This document shows positions 18,002 through 27,275 of a DNA stretch of 64,000 nt, piece by piece. The notes beneath the pieces are model-generated. The model saw nothing but the letters and a program-made list of their open reading frames with translations. It did no database searches and was not told where the DNA came from. The translations under genes and the position numbers were made by a program. Numbering within the stretch: position 1 is the stretch's first letter; the number at the start of each line of letters is the position of its first letter. This stretch comes from Kallotenue papyrolyticum (GTDB taxonomy: Bacteria; Chloroflexota; Chloroflexia; Chloroflexales; Kallotenuaceae): positions 124,001-188,000 of the forward strand of contig NZ_JAGA01000003.1 in the NCBI RefSeq assembly GCF_000526415.1, given 5' to 3'.

Positions 18002-19500
18002 ATGCGACGACTGCTGCCACGCCTGAGCCTGACGCTGCTGCTGCTGGCCCTGCTGCTCGTCGGCGGGCGCAAGGCGCAGCGCCTCTCGCCGCCGAACGGC
18101 AGATCAGCAGTTCGTTGCACGCCGCACCGACTCTGGCAGATCAGACGCTGAGCGTTGGGTTGTTTCACGTGCGCTGGGATCCGACGCGTGGCGGCGCGCT
18201 GCGCATCACCCATCGGGACGCCCCCGAGCGCGTGCTGTGGCAGACGCTGCCCGGCCAGGGCTTCGTCGCCGCGGCGCAGGGTAGCGAAACCGTCGAAGAA
18301 GCGCGCGGCATGTTCTTTTTTGCGATCGGCTGCGCGACATCTGCGCCAAGCAGCGCATCAGCGCGGTGATGCGCGAGGAGACGGCGGTGACCCTGCGCGA
18401 CGAGCTGCGCTTCACCGCGGCGGAACGCAACCAGCTCCGCTTCAGCCTCAGCTTCGACGATCCGCGCCTCAATCGCGCCCTTCTGAGCTATGCCTCGGAG
18501 CGCGACGAGCATATCTTCGGCTTCGACGAGCAGTTCTCATTCTTCGACCTCAAGGGCCGGCGGCTGCCCCTGTTCGTGCTGGAGCAGGGCATCGGACGCA
18601 GCGCGCAGCCGATCACCCTTGGCGCCGACTTCCAGGCGCGCGGGCGGCGCGTACCACACCTCCTACGCGGGCGTGCCGCACTACATCACCAGCCGGCTCC
18701 GCTCGCTGTTTCTGGAAACCTACGAGTACGCCGTCTTCGATATGCGGCCGTGCCGACCGTATCCAGATCCAGCTCTGGAGCGGCCAGCTCCACGGACGAA
18801 TCCTGTTCAGCGCCTCGCCCGCGCGCTGATCGGCGAATACACCGCCGTTGCCGGTCGCATGCGTCCGCTGCCCGACTGGGTGCACGAGGGCGCGATCGCC
18901 GGCATGCAGGGCGGCACGGCGCGCGTGCGCGAGGTCTGGCAGCAGTTGCGCGAGCATGGCACGCCGATCGCCGCCTTCTGGCTCCAGGACTGGGAGCTGG
19001 ACCGCGAGCGCTATCCGCAGTGGAAGGCGCTGCGCGATGATCTGGCGGCGAACGGCATCCGCGTGCTGGTTTACGCAGACGAGGAGACGCTGGCGCACTT
19101 CAGCCGCTGCGCACGCATCTACCGCGCCTGGCGCGACTACCGCCGCCGGTTGGTCGCCGAAGCCGCGGCTACCGGCCTGCCGGTGGTGCGCCACCCCTTC
19201 ATCCACTATCCCGACGATCCCGAGGTGTACCGTTTCTCCTACCGGGAGTTCATGGTCGGCAGCGAGCTGCTGGCCGCGCCGGTGCTCGATCCGGACCGCG
19301 ATCGCGTCAGGGTCTATCTGCCGGCGGGACGCTGGACACATCTGTGGAGCGGCGCTACTTATGGCGCCGCGCAGCGCGGCACATGGATCGCCGTTGACGC
19401 GCCACTGGGCTGGCCGGCGGTCTTCTTCCGCGTCGGCTCGCCCGTGGGCGCGCAGATCGTCGCCAACCTGCGTGCCGAAGGCCTGCTGGCGCCACCCTAG
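18002..19500 (+). pseudogene. Decayed GH31 alpha-glucosidase-type gene
   Basis: Pieces of a family 31 glycoside hydrolase appear in order but in changing frames. They are a signal-like start (MRRLLPRLSLTLLLLALLL), an N-terminal beta domain, GGAYHTSYAGVPHYI, LIGEYTAVAGRM with LPDWV, WELDRERYPQW, and the C-terminal RHPFIHYPDDPEVY and VYLPAGRW. Frame changes are needed near 18085, after the T6 run at 18316-18321, near 18640, near 18748 and near 18825. Two segments are missing: after AFWLQDW (about 18990), and between RVLVY and ADEETLAHF (about 19070). The second gap should hold the catalytic aspartates. The gene cannot make an active enzyme. Close relatives act on alpha-glucosides or sulfoquinovosides. 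Confidence 0.85.
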
Positions 19501-19582
19501 GCTGCCGCGGCGCAGACGGTGCGCGCCACCCACGCGCGGTGGTACAATCCCCCGCAGAGATCACTGTGGAGGAAGCCAACGC

Positions 19583-21364
19583 ATGCAGTATGTGCTCGAC
19601 CGCTTCGCGGCGGAGATTCGCGCCGCGCTGGCGGCCACCGGTCTGATCGCAGACGACGAGATCGATCTGGCCGAACCCAAAGCCAACGTGCCGGCAGACC
19701 TGGCGTTGCCGTGCTTCAAAGCCGCCAAACGCCGCGGCGTCGCGCCGCCCCGACTGGCGCAAGAGCTGGCCGCGGCGCTCAGCTTTGGGCCGGACAGCCT
19801 GGTCGGCGGCGTGCAGGCCGTCGGCCCGTTCCTCAACTTCACGCTCAACCGCGCCGAATTTGTGCGGCAGACCATCGCCGAAATCCTGCGGCTGGGCGAG
19901 CGCTACGGCAGCGACGACCGCGGCGCGGGTCAGACGGTGATCGTCGAATATTCGTCACCCAACATCGCCAAACGCATGCACGTGGGCCATATCCGCTCGA
20001 CGATCATCGGTCAGGCGATCAACAACCTGCTCACCTTTCTGGGCTACCACACCATCGCCGACAACCATCTGGGCGACTACGGCACGCAGTTCGGCACAAT
20101 GATCGCCGCCATGGAGCGTTTTGGCCGTCCCGAAGGCGAGGGCGAGGCGGTGCTGGCGGCGATCGAGGAGCGCTACGCGCGCTACAACCAGCTCAAGGGC
20201 ATGGCCGCCGACGATGAGGCGCACGATCCCGAAGCGCTGGACGAAGAAGCGCGCGCCTGGTCGCTCAAACTGGAACAGGGCGACCCCTACGCCCGCGAGC
20301 TGTGGCAGTGGATGGTTGATACCACGCTGCGCGCCAACCAGCGGGCCTACGACCGCCTGGGCGTGCGTTTCGATACACAGCACGGCGAGAGCTTCTACGC
20401 CGAGATGCTGCCGCAGGTGATCGCTGAGGCCGAACGCCTGCCCTGCGTCGAGCGCGAGCCCGGTGGCGCGCTGGTGGTCAAAGGGCTGCGCGACACCAAC
20501 GGCAAGGAGCTCCCCAACTTCCTGATCCAGCGTTCGGATGGCGCGACGCTCTACATCACGCGCGACGTAGCCACGATCATCTACCGCGAGCGGACCTACC
20601 ACCCACGGCGCATCATCTACGTCGTCGGCCAGGAACAGGAGCTGCACTTCCGCCAGACCTTTGCGCTGGCGCGCGCCATGGGCTATGCCCGCGACATCGA
20701 GCTGATCCACGTACCCTTCGGGCGGGTCTTCACCGCCGACGGGCAGCCGCTCTCGACGCGGCGCGGCAATATGATCTACCTGGAGTCGCTGCTCGATGAA
20801 GCCAAAGCGCGCGCACGAGCGATCATCGAGCAAAAGATCGCCGAGGGCAAGACCGAACTGCCGGCAGAACAGATCGACGAGCTGGCGGACGCGATCGGCG
20901 TCGGCGCGGTGATCTACAACGACCTGTACCAGGATCCCAGACGCAACATCACCATCGACTGGGAGCGCATGCTCGCCTTCGAGGGCAACAGCGCGCCCTA
21001 TCTGCAGTACACGCACGCGCGCTGCTGTTCGATCCTGCGCGAGGCCGGCATCACCACCGGCGCCGCACTGCCGTCCGTCGATCCGGCCGTGCTGGAGGAC
21101 GAGCGCGAAGTGGCGGTGGTCAAACAGCTGGCGCGCTTTCCCGAAGTCGTGCGCCGCGCCGGCGAGCAGTATGCGCCCTATGTCATCGCCGACTGGCTGT
21201 ACGCTACAGCGCGCGAGTTTGCGCGCTTCTACCGCGATCTGCGTGTGCTCAACGCACCCACGCCCGAGCTGCGCGCAGCGCGGCTCCAATTGGTAGCTGC
21301 GACGGCGCAGGCGTTGCGCAATGGGCTGCGCCTGCTCAACATCCGCGCGCCCGAACGCATGTGA
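19583..21364 (+). CDS. argS: Arginyl-tRNA synthetase
   Basis: The 593-residue class I synthetase charges tRNA-Arg. The N-terminal Add-1-like domain covers about residues 1-100. The HIGH motif appears as SSPNIAKRMHVGHIRST near residue 125, and the class-specific DNHLGDYGTQFG follows. The C-terminal anticodon-binding domain includes the conserved HARCCSILREA helix and ends LRLLNIRAPERM. GGAGGAAG precedes the ATG at 19583. Length and motifs are ordinary. Confidence 0.95.
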   Translation: MQYVLDRFAAEIRAALAATGLIADDEIDLAEPKANVPADLALPCFKAAKRRGVAPPRLAQELAAALSFGPDSLVGGVQAVGPFLNFTLNRAEFVRQTIAEILRLGERYGSDDRGAGQTVIVEYSSPNIAKRMHVGHIRSTIIGQAINNLLTFLGYHTIADNHLGDYGTQFGTMIAAMERFGRPEGEGEAVLAAIEERYARYNQLKGMAADDEAHDPEALDEEARAWSLKLEQGDPYARELWQWMVDTTLRANQRAYDRLGVRFDTQHGESFYAEMLPQVIAEAERLPCVEREPGGALVVKGLRDTNGKELPNFLIQRSDGATLYITRDVATIIYRERTYHPRRIIYVVGQEQELHFRQTFALARAMGYARDIELIHVPFGRVFTADGQPLSTRRGNMIYLESLLDEAKARARAIIEQKIAEGKTELPAEQIDELADAIGVGAVIYNDLYQDPRRNITIDWERMLAFEGNSAPYLQYTHARCCSILREAGITTGAALPSVDPAVLEDEREVAVVKQLARFPEVVRRAGEQYAPYVIADWLYATAREFARFYRDLRVLNAPTPELRAARLQLVAATAQALRNGLRLLNIRAPERM

Positions 21365-21372
21365 AGCCGACC

Positions 21373-21404
21373 GGAGCCAGGCGTGGCGATCGCCGCCTGG
21401 CTCC
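21373..21404 (+). terminator. Hairpin after argS
   Basis: GGAGCCAGGCG (21373-21383) pairs with CGCCTGGCTCC (21394-21404) across a 10-base loop, starting 9 bases after the argS stop. The following bases are ACCTGTATCC, a poor T-tract, so efficiency is uncertain. Confidence 0.55.
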
Positions 21405-21453
21405 ACCTGTATCCATCCGCGTCGATGAACAACTCGATCATCAGGATAGCGCT

Positions 21454-22308
21454 ATGACTGTTCGATCCACACCACCCGCTACCGCGCTGCTGGCCACCAT
21501 TCGCAGCGTGCTCTTCGACATGGATGGCGTGCTCTACCGCGGCGCCGAGCCGCTGCCGGGCGTCAACGAGCTGCTGGCCTTTCTCCGGCAGCAGGGCATT
21601 GCCTACGCCTGCATCACCAACAACGCCACCCGCACGCCGGCGCAGATCGCTGCCGCCCTGCAGACCATGGGCATCGGCATCGGCGCCGAGCAGATTCTGA
21701 CCTCGGCGCTGGCGACCAACTTCACCCTGCGCGCCGCCGCGCCGCGCGGCACGCCGGTGTATGCCATCGGCATGGCCGGCCTCACCGAGCCGCTCTTCGG
21801 CGACGGCTACTTCATCCCGGAAGAGACTACCCCGCGCTACGTCGTGGTCGGGCTCGACCTGGAGCTGACCTACACCAAACTGCGCACGGCGGCACTGGCG
21901 ATCCGCCGTGGCGCAACCTTCATCGGCACCAACCCCGACCGCACACTACCCATGCCGGAGGGCCTCGCGCCGGGCGCCGGCTCAATTCTGGCCGCGCTCG
22001 AAGCCGCTACCGATCGCAAACCAATGATTATCGGCAAGCCGGAGCGCGCCATGTTCGAAGCGGCGCTGGCGCTGCTGCGCGCCGAGGCCGCCACCACGCT
22101 GATGGTCGGCGACCGCTACGAGACCGACATCCTGGGCGGTGCCGGCGCCGGTCTCAAAACGGCGCTGGTGCTGACCGGCGTATCGACCCGCGACGAAGCG
22201 CTGGCCGCGCCGCTGCCACCCGATCTGATCGTCGAGGACCTGCCGACCCTGCTACGGCTGTGGCAGGCCGTCAGCGCAACCGACGACCATGGAGCGGAGC
22301 GCGCCTAG
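21454..22308 (+). CDS. HAD-IIA family sugar/nitrophenyl phosphatase (NagD-like)
   Basis: The 284-residue HAD phosphatase has motif I in VLFDMDGVLYRG (about residue 21), motif II in CITNNATRTP, the C2 cap over the middle third, Lys in IGKPERAMF and motif IV in MVGDRYETDILGG. This layout (C2a cap) defines the NagD, 4-nitrophenylphosphatase and phosphoglycolate phosphatase group. The physiological substrate is not evident. The ATG at 21454 sits about 6 bases after AGGATAG. The PIG-L gene follows 18 bases later and may be cotranscribed. Confidence 0.87.
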   Translation: MTVRSTPPATALLATIRSVLFDMDGVLYRGAEPLPGVNELLAFLRQQGIAYACITNNATRTPAQIAAALQTMGIGIGAEQILTSALATNFTLRAAAPRGTPVYAIGMAGLTEPLFGDGYFIPEETTPRYVVVGLDLELTYTKLRTAALAIRRGATFIGTNPDRTLPMPEGLAPGAGSILAALEAATDRKPMIIGKPERAMFEAALALLRAEAATTLMVGDRYETDILGGAGAGLKTALVLTGVSTRDEALAAPLPPDLIVEDLPTLLRLWQAVSATDDHGAERA

Positions 22309-22326
22309 CCTCCCGAGGAGCAGCTT

Positions 22327-23028
22327 ATGACCCCCTTTCCGCAACCCACGCCCAATCCACGGCCGCGCCGCGTGCTGATCATTGCGGCACATCCCGACGA
22401 CGCCGAATTCATGGCCGGCGGCACGCTGGCGCGCTGGCACGCGCAGGGCGCCAGCATCCACTACCTGGTCGTGACCGACGGCACCGCCGGTAGCCGCGAC
22501 CCGCAGATGACCCCGGCACGGCTGGCGGCGATCCGCCGCGAGGAACAGATCAACGCCGCGCGCATCATCGGCTGTGAGGATGTGTGCTTTCTCGGCTACA
22601 CCGATGGCCGCGTCGAACCGACCATTCAGTTGCGCTTCGACATCGCGCGCGTGATCCGCCAGGTACGGCCGGATGTGGTCATCGCCCAGGACCCGCAGTT
22701 CCGCTACGGCCCGACCTACATCAATCACCCCGACCACCGCGCCGTGGCCGACGCCGCGCTGGCGGCGATCATGCCGATCGCCAACACCCGCCTGGCCGCG
22801 CTGGAACTGATCGACGAGGGGCTGGAGCCGCACGATGTCAGCGAGGTGTATCTGTCGGGACCGGTCAATCCCACGGTCTGGATCCCGCTGAGCGCCGCCG
22901 ATCTGGAACGTAAAATCGCGGCGCTGCGCGAACACAAAAGCCAGATGGGCGATTGGGATCCCGAAGCGATGGTGCGCGAATGGGCCGCCTTCGCCGCGCA
23001 GCGCGCGCGAGGCCGGCATCGCCTGTGA
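22327..23028 (+). CDS. PIG-L/LmbE-type deacetylase, frameshifted at the 3' end
   Basis: The zinc-dependent N-deacetylase motif AAHPDDAEFMAGGTL (about residues 19-33) and the third ligand region NHPDHRAV (about residue 137) are present, giving an intact active site. Relatives remove acetyl groups from GlcNAc-type substrates, as in mycothiol or bacillithiol synthesis. The frame stops at 23028, but the family-like C-terminus (EAGIACDFAEGFAYVQL) continues in the next frame to a TAG at 23102-23104. The shift falls in the GCGCGCGCG tract at 23001-23009. The cause is a mutation or a sequencing indel. GAGGAG lies upstream of the ATG. Confidence 0.8.
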   Translation: MTPFPQPTPNPRPRRVLIIAAHPDDAEFMAGGTLARWHAQGASIHYLVVTDGTAGSRDPQMTPARLAAIRREEQINAARIIGCEDVCFLGYTDGRVEPTIQLRFDIARVIRQVRPDVVIAQDPQFRYGPTYINHPDHRAVADAALAAIMPIANTRLAALELIDEGLEPHDVSEVYLSGPVNPTVWIPLSAADLERKIAALREHKSQMGDWDPEAMVREWAAFAAQRARGRHRL

Positions 23029-23130
23029 CTTCGCCGAAGGCTTCGCCTACGTACAGTTGCAGGCGCCGCCCGAAGAACAACCGCCGCAGACCGAACCGGT
23101 CTAGAACCTGCCGCCGGGCGCGTGGCGGGC

Positions 23131-23511
23131 CTAACGCCGGCCACGCGCCGCCAGCCGGATGGCCTGCAGGTTGACGATCTCGGCGATCTCGTAGCGCGTC
23201 GGCACCGTGTCGGGCACGGGCCGGATGTGTAGGATCGGCGGAAAATCGCCACGCCGCCCATGGATCTCGGCGATCAGCGCCAGCGCCAGCGGCGCCAGGC
23301 CGGGCGGATTAATGATCAGCGGCGTGGTCTGCCACTCCTCAGGGCTGAGCCCGGCGGCATCCGCCAGCGCACAGGCATCCTCGGCCAGGGGCCGCTGCCG
23401 GCTGCTGTGCGTCGCAATGGCGCGCACCGTCGGCGTCTCGCCCAGCAGCGCCGTCAACTGGTCGAGCTGCGCCACCGTGAACGGGTGGCTGAAATTGAGC
23501 ACCAGGATCAC
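23131..23511 (-). CDS. csx15: Csx15-like CRISPR ancillary protein
   Basis: The 126-residue protein starts with LVLNFSHPFTVAQLDQL and contains LSPEEWQTTPLIINPPGLAP and RYEIAEIVNLQAIR. I recognise this pattern as the Csx15 group found beside type III CRISPR loci. Comparative work has proposed Csx15 as a Rossmann-like ring-nuclease candidate that degrades cyclic oligoadenylate. The role here as an off-switch for the three neighbouring CARF effectors is an inference. It starts with GTG, 8 bases after GAGGAG, which overlaps the end of the HEPN gene. It is the last gene of the operon. Confidence 0.7.
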   Translation of the reverse strand: MILVLNFSHPFTVAQLDQLTALLGETPTVRAIATHSSRQRPLAEDACALADAAGLSPEEWQTTPLIINPPGLAPLALALIAEIHGRRGDFPPILHIRPVPDTVPTRYEIAEIVNLQAIRLAARGRR

Positions 23512-23514
23512 CGT

Positions 23515-24903
23515 TTACTCCTCAGGATTTGTGAGCACATCGATAGCCACGAAGCGAAAGGTGGTCTCCCAGTCCGCGCGGCTGACACAGACGAGCTGCA
23601 GGTAGCGCTCCAGCACCTGCTCGACCACCTCACAAAAACTTTCGTACTCGACCTGGTCGATCAGCCGAAAACCATGGGTCAACATACTGGTGTTGCGCGC
23701 CGCGCTGCGCGCTTCAATCATGCCGATCGACAGATCATGCACCAGCTCGTCTTCGAGCGCTTTGAGCAGCATGTAGCCCACAAACAGGCCAAAGGCGCGT
23801 TCCGGCAAGGGATAGCATTGCTTGCGTCCCACGCTCTTCTGGACCTGCCTGTAACGCTGTTCGAGCGCCGAACGCCCTGCACCGAAGCGATCAAAGTTCG
23901 GACGCTCGGACAGAATGCCATACTCCGCCAGGCGCTGCTGACCGATCAGCTCCAGACAGCGGTAGCGCAGCAGCGCGGCCACATCATAGCGCGCCTGCTC
24001 CTGCCGCCGCAGGGCGTTGGCATGCAGCGTTCCCAAGAGCGCCAGCACCGCCTGTTTGTCCTGCAGGACGGCGAGGCGTGTATCGTGCTTGCTCAGACGC
24101 TCGCCGACCTGGTTGAGCTTGGCGAGCGCCGCACGTTGCTCGACGAGCGTTGCGCGCAGCGCGGCGGGCAGCGCGGCGTACTCGTGCAGCACCGCCTGCA
24201 GGTCGCGCGCGGCCGCGGGCAGATCGAAGACGTCCCAGGCGGCATAGGCGGCCGCCAGTTGTGCCAGCAGCGCATAGCGCCGACCATCAGGCGGTGGTAC
24301 CCGCTCGGCTAGCGCCGCGAAGATGCGCTGCGCGCCGGCGTAATCATGCTTTCGATACAAGCGCTGCGCTTCGGCAGCCTCCAGATCGCCGAAGACCACA
24401 TAGGGATCTTCAGGGATGATCAGGCGCTGCGTGCCGGGGAGCGGACCCGGCCTGCCGTCCGGGGGGAGCGGGCCATAATCGCTCTCGACATAGATGGTCG
24501 TCAGGCCCAGCACATGCGCGGCCTTCTCGAGCCCCACCGCCATCGGCTTCAGGCCACCGGTCACATCCACAGCGATCGCCGCGCGATCCAGGTCCGCCCA
24601 TTGCTCCAGCACCTGGCGCAAGCCCTGGTACACCGCGCGCGTCGTGTTGTGGTTCCCCTGCGGGCAGAGCCACGCCTGCGGCGAGCAGCCGAGCAGCGCG
24701 GCGACGTCGTCCGGCATCTGTCGCGTCTCGTCGGTCAACAGAAAGGCCACGCGTTCGACCTGCAGCGCCCCGATCAGCAGCGCCGCCGTCGTGGACTGGC
24801 GGGAGCCAAGCAGAACCAGGCCGCGAAAACCCAGGTCGCGGGTCCGGGCGCGAAAGGCGGCGAGTTCGTCGGCAAACGCCCTCGAGGATCCTATGACTGT
24901 CAT
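23515..24903 (-). CDS. CARF-HEPN ribonuclease (Cas02710/Csm6-like)
   Basis: The 462-residue protein has an N-terminal CARF domain with the ligand motif VDVTGGLKPM (residues 112-121), a central helical region with TPR-like character, and a C-terminal HEPN domain with the catalytic motif RNTSMLTH (residues 403-410, R-x6-H). By family knowledge such proteins are dimeric RNases switched on by cyclic oligoadenylate from Cas10. The pattern fits the Cas02710 family related to Csm6/Csx1. GGAGG lies 3 bases before the ATG at 24903. The gene is separated from the upstream CARF-nuclease gene by 284 bases, so it may have its own promoter. Confidence 0.82.
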   Translation of the reverse strand: MTVIGSSRAFADELAAFRARTRDLGFRGLVLLGSRQSTTAALLIGALQVERVAFLLTDETRQMPDDVAALLGCSPQAWLCPQGNHNTTRAVYQGLRQVLEQWADLDRAAIAVDVTGGLKPMAVGLEKAAHVLGLTTIYVESDYGPLPPDGRPGPLPGTQRLIIPEDPYVVFGDLEAAEAQRLYRKHDYAGAQRIFAALAERVPPPDGRRYALLAQLAAAYAAWDVFDLPAAARDLQAVLHEYAALPAALRATLVEQRAALAKLNQVGERLSKHDTRLAVLQDKQAVLALLGTLHANALRRQEQARYDVAALLRYRCLELIGQQRLAEYGILSERPNFDRFGAGRSALEQRYRQVQKSVGRKQCYPLPERAFGLFVGYMLLKALEDELVHDLSIGMIEARSAARNTSMLTHGFRLIDQVEYESFCEVVEQVLERYLQLVCVSRADWETTFRFVAIDVLTNPEE

Positions 24904-25187
24904 ACACCTCCACTGCCTGAAGGCGGATGAATCGTTCCAGCGGGTTGTGGTTCTCCCGCACGCCCGTAGGCAACCCAGCGGCACGACGCTTCCATCGCAG
25001 TTGTGGTCGGAGGGAGGTGGCTCCCTGCCCCCAGAGCCCGCCTCACGCTGCTATAATGCCATGACTGAGGAGTGCATACCGCTGCACAAGCGCTGTTCGC
25101 CGTCCTCGCGCGGGCGTAGGCGTAGGGTAGCGAGGTCATTGCGACGATCAAGCATACGTTGTTCACCCGGACCGCTCCTTGTCCGCC
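24904..25187. other. 284-base intergenic gap inside the CRISPR effector cluster
   Basis: No convincing gene is seen. The sequence is less G+C-biased than its surroundings. It contains a short hairpin (CGGAC/GTCCG near 25167-25184) just after the CARF-nuclease stop and a plus-strand TATAAT at 25054-25059 with no gene behind it. A promoter for the minus-strand HEPN gene is likely but I cannot place it. Confidence 0.4.
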
Positions 25188-26114
25188 TTATGGCACCGAT
25201 CCCTGGAGCCGTCCGCGTACTTCATCGGCAAGACGCCGTGCATCGGCTGCGGGCAGCACTCGTTCACCAGTTTGATAGGCCGGGAGAGATACCACATGGA
25301 TACGCGATGCAGCGACGAGTGCTTCGTGTGCCCTGTTTGGTTCAACCGTGATGACATAGAATTGCTGTGTGAATGTGCCGAGGTGTCGCCCCGCATTGCT
25401 CAACTGTTTGATGCCATCTAACCCTTTTCCGTTTTTACCAGCCTTGGCTTCTATGATGCCGCATTGATTCCCCAGCCGGACTGCCACATCAATATCGATC
25501 TGCCCATCCAGTGCCTTCACGCCGATCATCACCTCGTCCACATGCGGACAGAGCGCCGCGGCAATCGCTTCCTCGAACGGGCCGCCTTCCTGCCGATTGG
25601 GGCCATGCTCCTGCCACATCTGTGGCCCCAGGTGCACATCCAACAGATCGCGCAGCGTCACACAACTGGTCAGCTCTTCGATCCTCTCCAACTCCAACTG
25701 CCGCCGTTTCCAGCCGTAGTGGTACATCAGGCTACGCCGGCGCTCGCTTTCGAGATAGACCACAGCAGCGCGCTGCCGCTCGGCGACGCGGTAGGCCGCC
25801 AGCGCCATGGCTTTGGTGCCGCCGGTCAGGTTGAAGAGCAGCTCGTGCTCCTCCAGCTCCTGGAGCGCGGCGCTGATCGCCTGCTCGATGGCGATGATGT
25901 TGTAAGGATCCACCTCGACGCCGCGCATGGTCAACGCCCCCTGACCGAGCGTTTGCGACAGCCGCTCGAACACGGCGCGGGTTCTGGCGGTATAGATCAA
26001 CACCGCCGCCCGTGGTCGGTAGTGGCGGATCGGCAACAGGTTGGGCAGCGGTTGCTCCCCAACCAGCGCGATCATGCAGCGGCGCGGCGGGTAGAGCAGC
26101 ACATGCGCGCACAT
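25188..26114 (-). CDS. CARF-PD-(D/E)XK nuclease (Can2/Card1-like)
   Basis: The 308-residue protein joins an N-terminal CARF domain (LFNLTGGTKAM, residues 93-103) to a C-terminal PD-(D/E)XK nuclease. The nuclease residues visible are Glu181, the Asp pair in QIDIDV (Asp207, Asp209) and IIEAKAG with Glu222 and Lys224. This order matches the DUF1887 Can2/Card1 effectors, which by published work cut nucleic acids when bound to cyclic tetra-adenylate. It is the middle of three CARF effector genes. The start at 26114 is a likely choice with CAGGTG upstream; an ATG at 26075 is possible. Confidence 0.82.
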   Translation of the reverse strand: MCAHVLLYPPRRCMIALVGEQPLPNLLPIRHYRPRAAVLIYTARTRAVFERLSQTLGQGALTMRGVEVDPYNIIAIEQAISAALQELEEHELLFNLTGGTKAMALAAYRVAERQRAAVVYLESERRRSLMYHYGWKRRQLELERIEELTSCVTLRDLLDVHLGPQMWQEHGPNRQEGGPFEEAIAAALCPHVDEVMIGVKALDGQIDIDVAVRLGNQCGIIEAKAGKNGKGLDGIKQLSNAGRHLGTFTQQFYVITVEPNRAHEALVAASRIHVVSLPAYQTGERVLPAADARRLADEVRGRLQGSVP

Positions 26115-26156
26115 GGCAGGACACCTGCTTTCTGTGGAAGAATTGACAACACGGGC

Positions 26157-27272
26157 CTAGTGCAACGCCTTGTCGAGCCGGTCGAGCACAAATACCTCGC
26201 CCTCGTAGTGCCCAAAGATCCGTCGCGCGTCCTGGTCGGCCCAGGCATCGCACTCGTGCGTCGAGGGCGGACGCGGCTTGCCGCGCAAGGGCTTGAAATC
26301 GAGCCGGTTGCGGTTGTCGCCACGCTCCAGGTAGGCAGCCAGATCGTCGAGCCGTTCGTTCACCAGGCGCAGGCGATCGGGCGGCAGACCGCGTACGCTC
26401 TCCTCGAACTTGGGTCCGAAGCGCATGCGGTCGCTCGGCGGTGGATAGAGGCGCTCGGCGTAGATCTCACGTTTGGCCTGCTGCCACACCAGCTCGCCCC
26501 AGGGCGACAGGGCGCAGCGGTCATCCACCTGCATCCAGAGCGTTTCGGGAATGCCCCGCAGCTCCTGCGGCGTCACCGGCAGGTCGCGCGAGAGGCGTCG
26601 GAACGCACGCAGGTGCGCCCTGATCTCATCCGTCGCCGCCATGCGCACCGGCAGCCGCGGGATGCGCAGCAGCGCCGCGCCAGATTCGAAGATGTACACG
26701 GTTTCATCGGCGTAGAACAGCGCTAGGGTTTGCATAAAGCCCTGCACGCTCTTGAACCCGCCGGTGAGATTGAAGACGATGCGGTAGTTGGCCTGCTGAT
26801 ACCCCGGTAGCGTCTCCTCACACCATTTGACCAGTTCCGCCAACGCGAGTTGGAAGCTCTCCAGATGATCGGTTTGCAGATCGCGTTGGCGGATGACCTG
26901 GGCCTGGCCGCCCTGCCGCCTGAGCCAGTCGGCGACGATCTGCGCCGCGCACTCGCCCAGCCAGGTATCGGTGCAGAGCAGCAGGTGCTGGTCGGCGGGC
27001 GGGATCGGCTGCGTACCGTAAAAGGTCAACAGCCCGTTCAGCTCGGCCGAAAGGCGCCTGGCGACGGCCGGCGTGGCGTTCTGCATCTGGTCTCGCACCG
27101 CAGCGATGATCTGGTCCAGGTGCTGCACATCCTGAGCAGATTGGCTTTGCGCCTGCGCGCGCTTCCCGTAGTTAGCATACCGGCCTACCAGCCTGCGCTC
27201 CTGATCGGTGCGACCGTTGGTCAGCAGACTGGTGCCGCAGGTTGAAAGGATGCAGTTGGCATGCCCACGCAT
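26157..27272 (-). CDS. CARF protein with RelE-like C-terminus (Cami1-like)
   Basis: The 371-residue protein begins ILSTCGTSLLTNG, the nucleotide-loop signature of the APE2256-type CARF domain, and has FNLTGGFKSVQGFM at residues 168-180. Residues 286-371 form a compact basic domain (SVRGLPPDRLRLVNERLDDL, then NRLDFKPLRGKPRPP and RRIFGHYEGEVFVLDRLDKA) that reads like a RelE/ParE toxin fold with Arg and Lys at catalytic-like positions. A CARF-RelE protein (Cami1) is known to cut mRNA at ribosomes after CRISPR signalling. I infer the same here. GAGGAG lies 6 bases before the ATG, which is 3 bases after the cmr6 stop. Confidence 0.75.
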   Translation of the reverse strand: MRGHANCILSTCGTSLLTNGRTDQERRLVGRYANYGKRAQAQSQSAQDVQHLDQIIAAVRDQMQNATPAVARRLSAELNGLLTFYGTQPIPPADQHLLLCTDTWLGECAAQIVADWLRRQGGQAQVIRQRDLQTDHLESFQLALAELVKWCEETLPGYQQANYRIVFNLTGGFKSVQGFMQTLALFYADETVYIFESGAALLRIPRLPVRMAATDEIRAHLRAFRRLSRDLPVTPQELRGIPETLWMQVDDRCALSPWGELVWQQAKREIYAERLYPPPSDRMRFGPKFEESVRGLPPDRLRLVNERLDDLAAYLERGDNRNRLDFKPLRGKPRPPSTHECDAWADQDARRIFGHYEGEVFVLDRLDKALH

Positions 27273-27275
27273 GGC

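Noticed and set aside
18115-18829. Three or four separate small genes between thrH and argS.
   Set aside because: Their products are consecutive pieces of one GH31 protein in different frames, so they are annotated as one pseudogene.
25054-25059. TATAAT on the plus strand inside the effector cluster as a promoter.
   Set aside because: No matching -35 box and no plus-strand gene follows.
24900-25166. An 88-codon minus-strand frame in the gap of the CRISPR effector cluster.
   Set aside because: No ribosome site, no recognisable domain, and it overlaps the start region of the HEPN gene.
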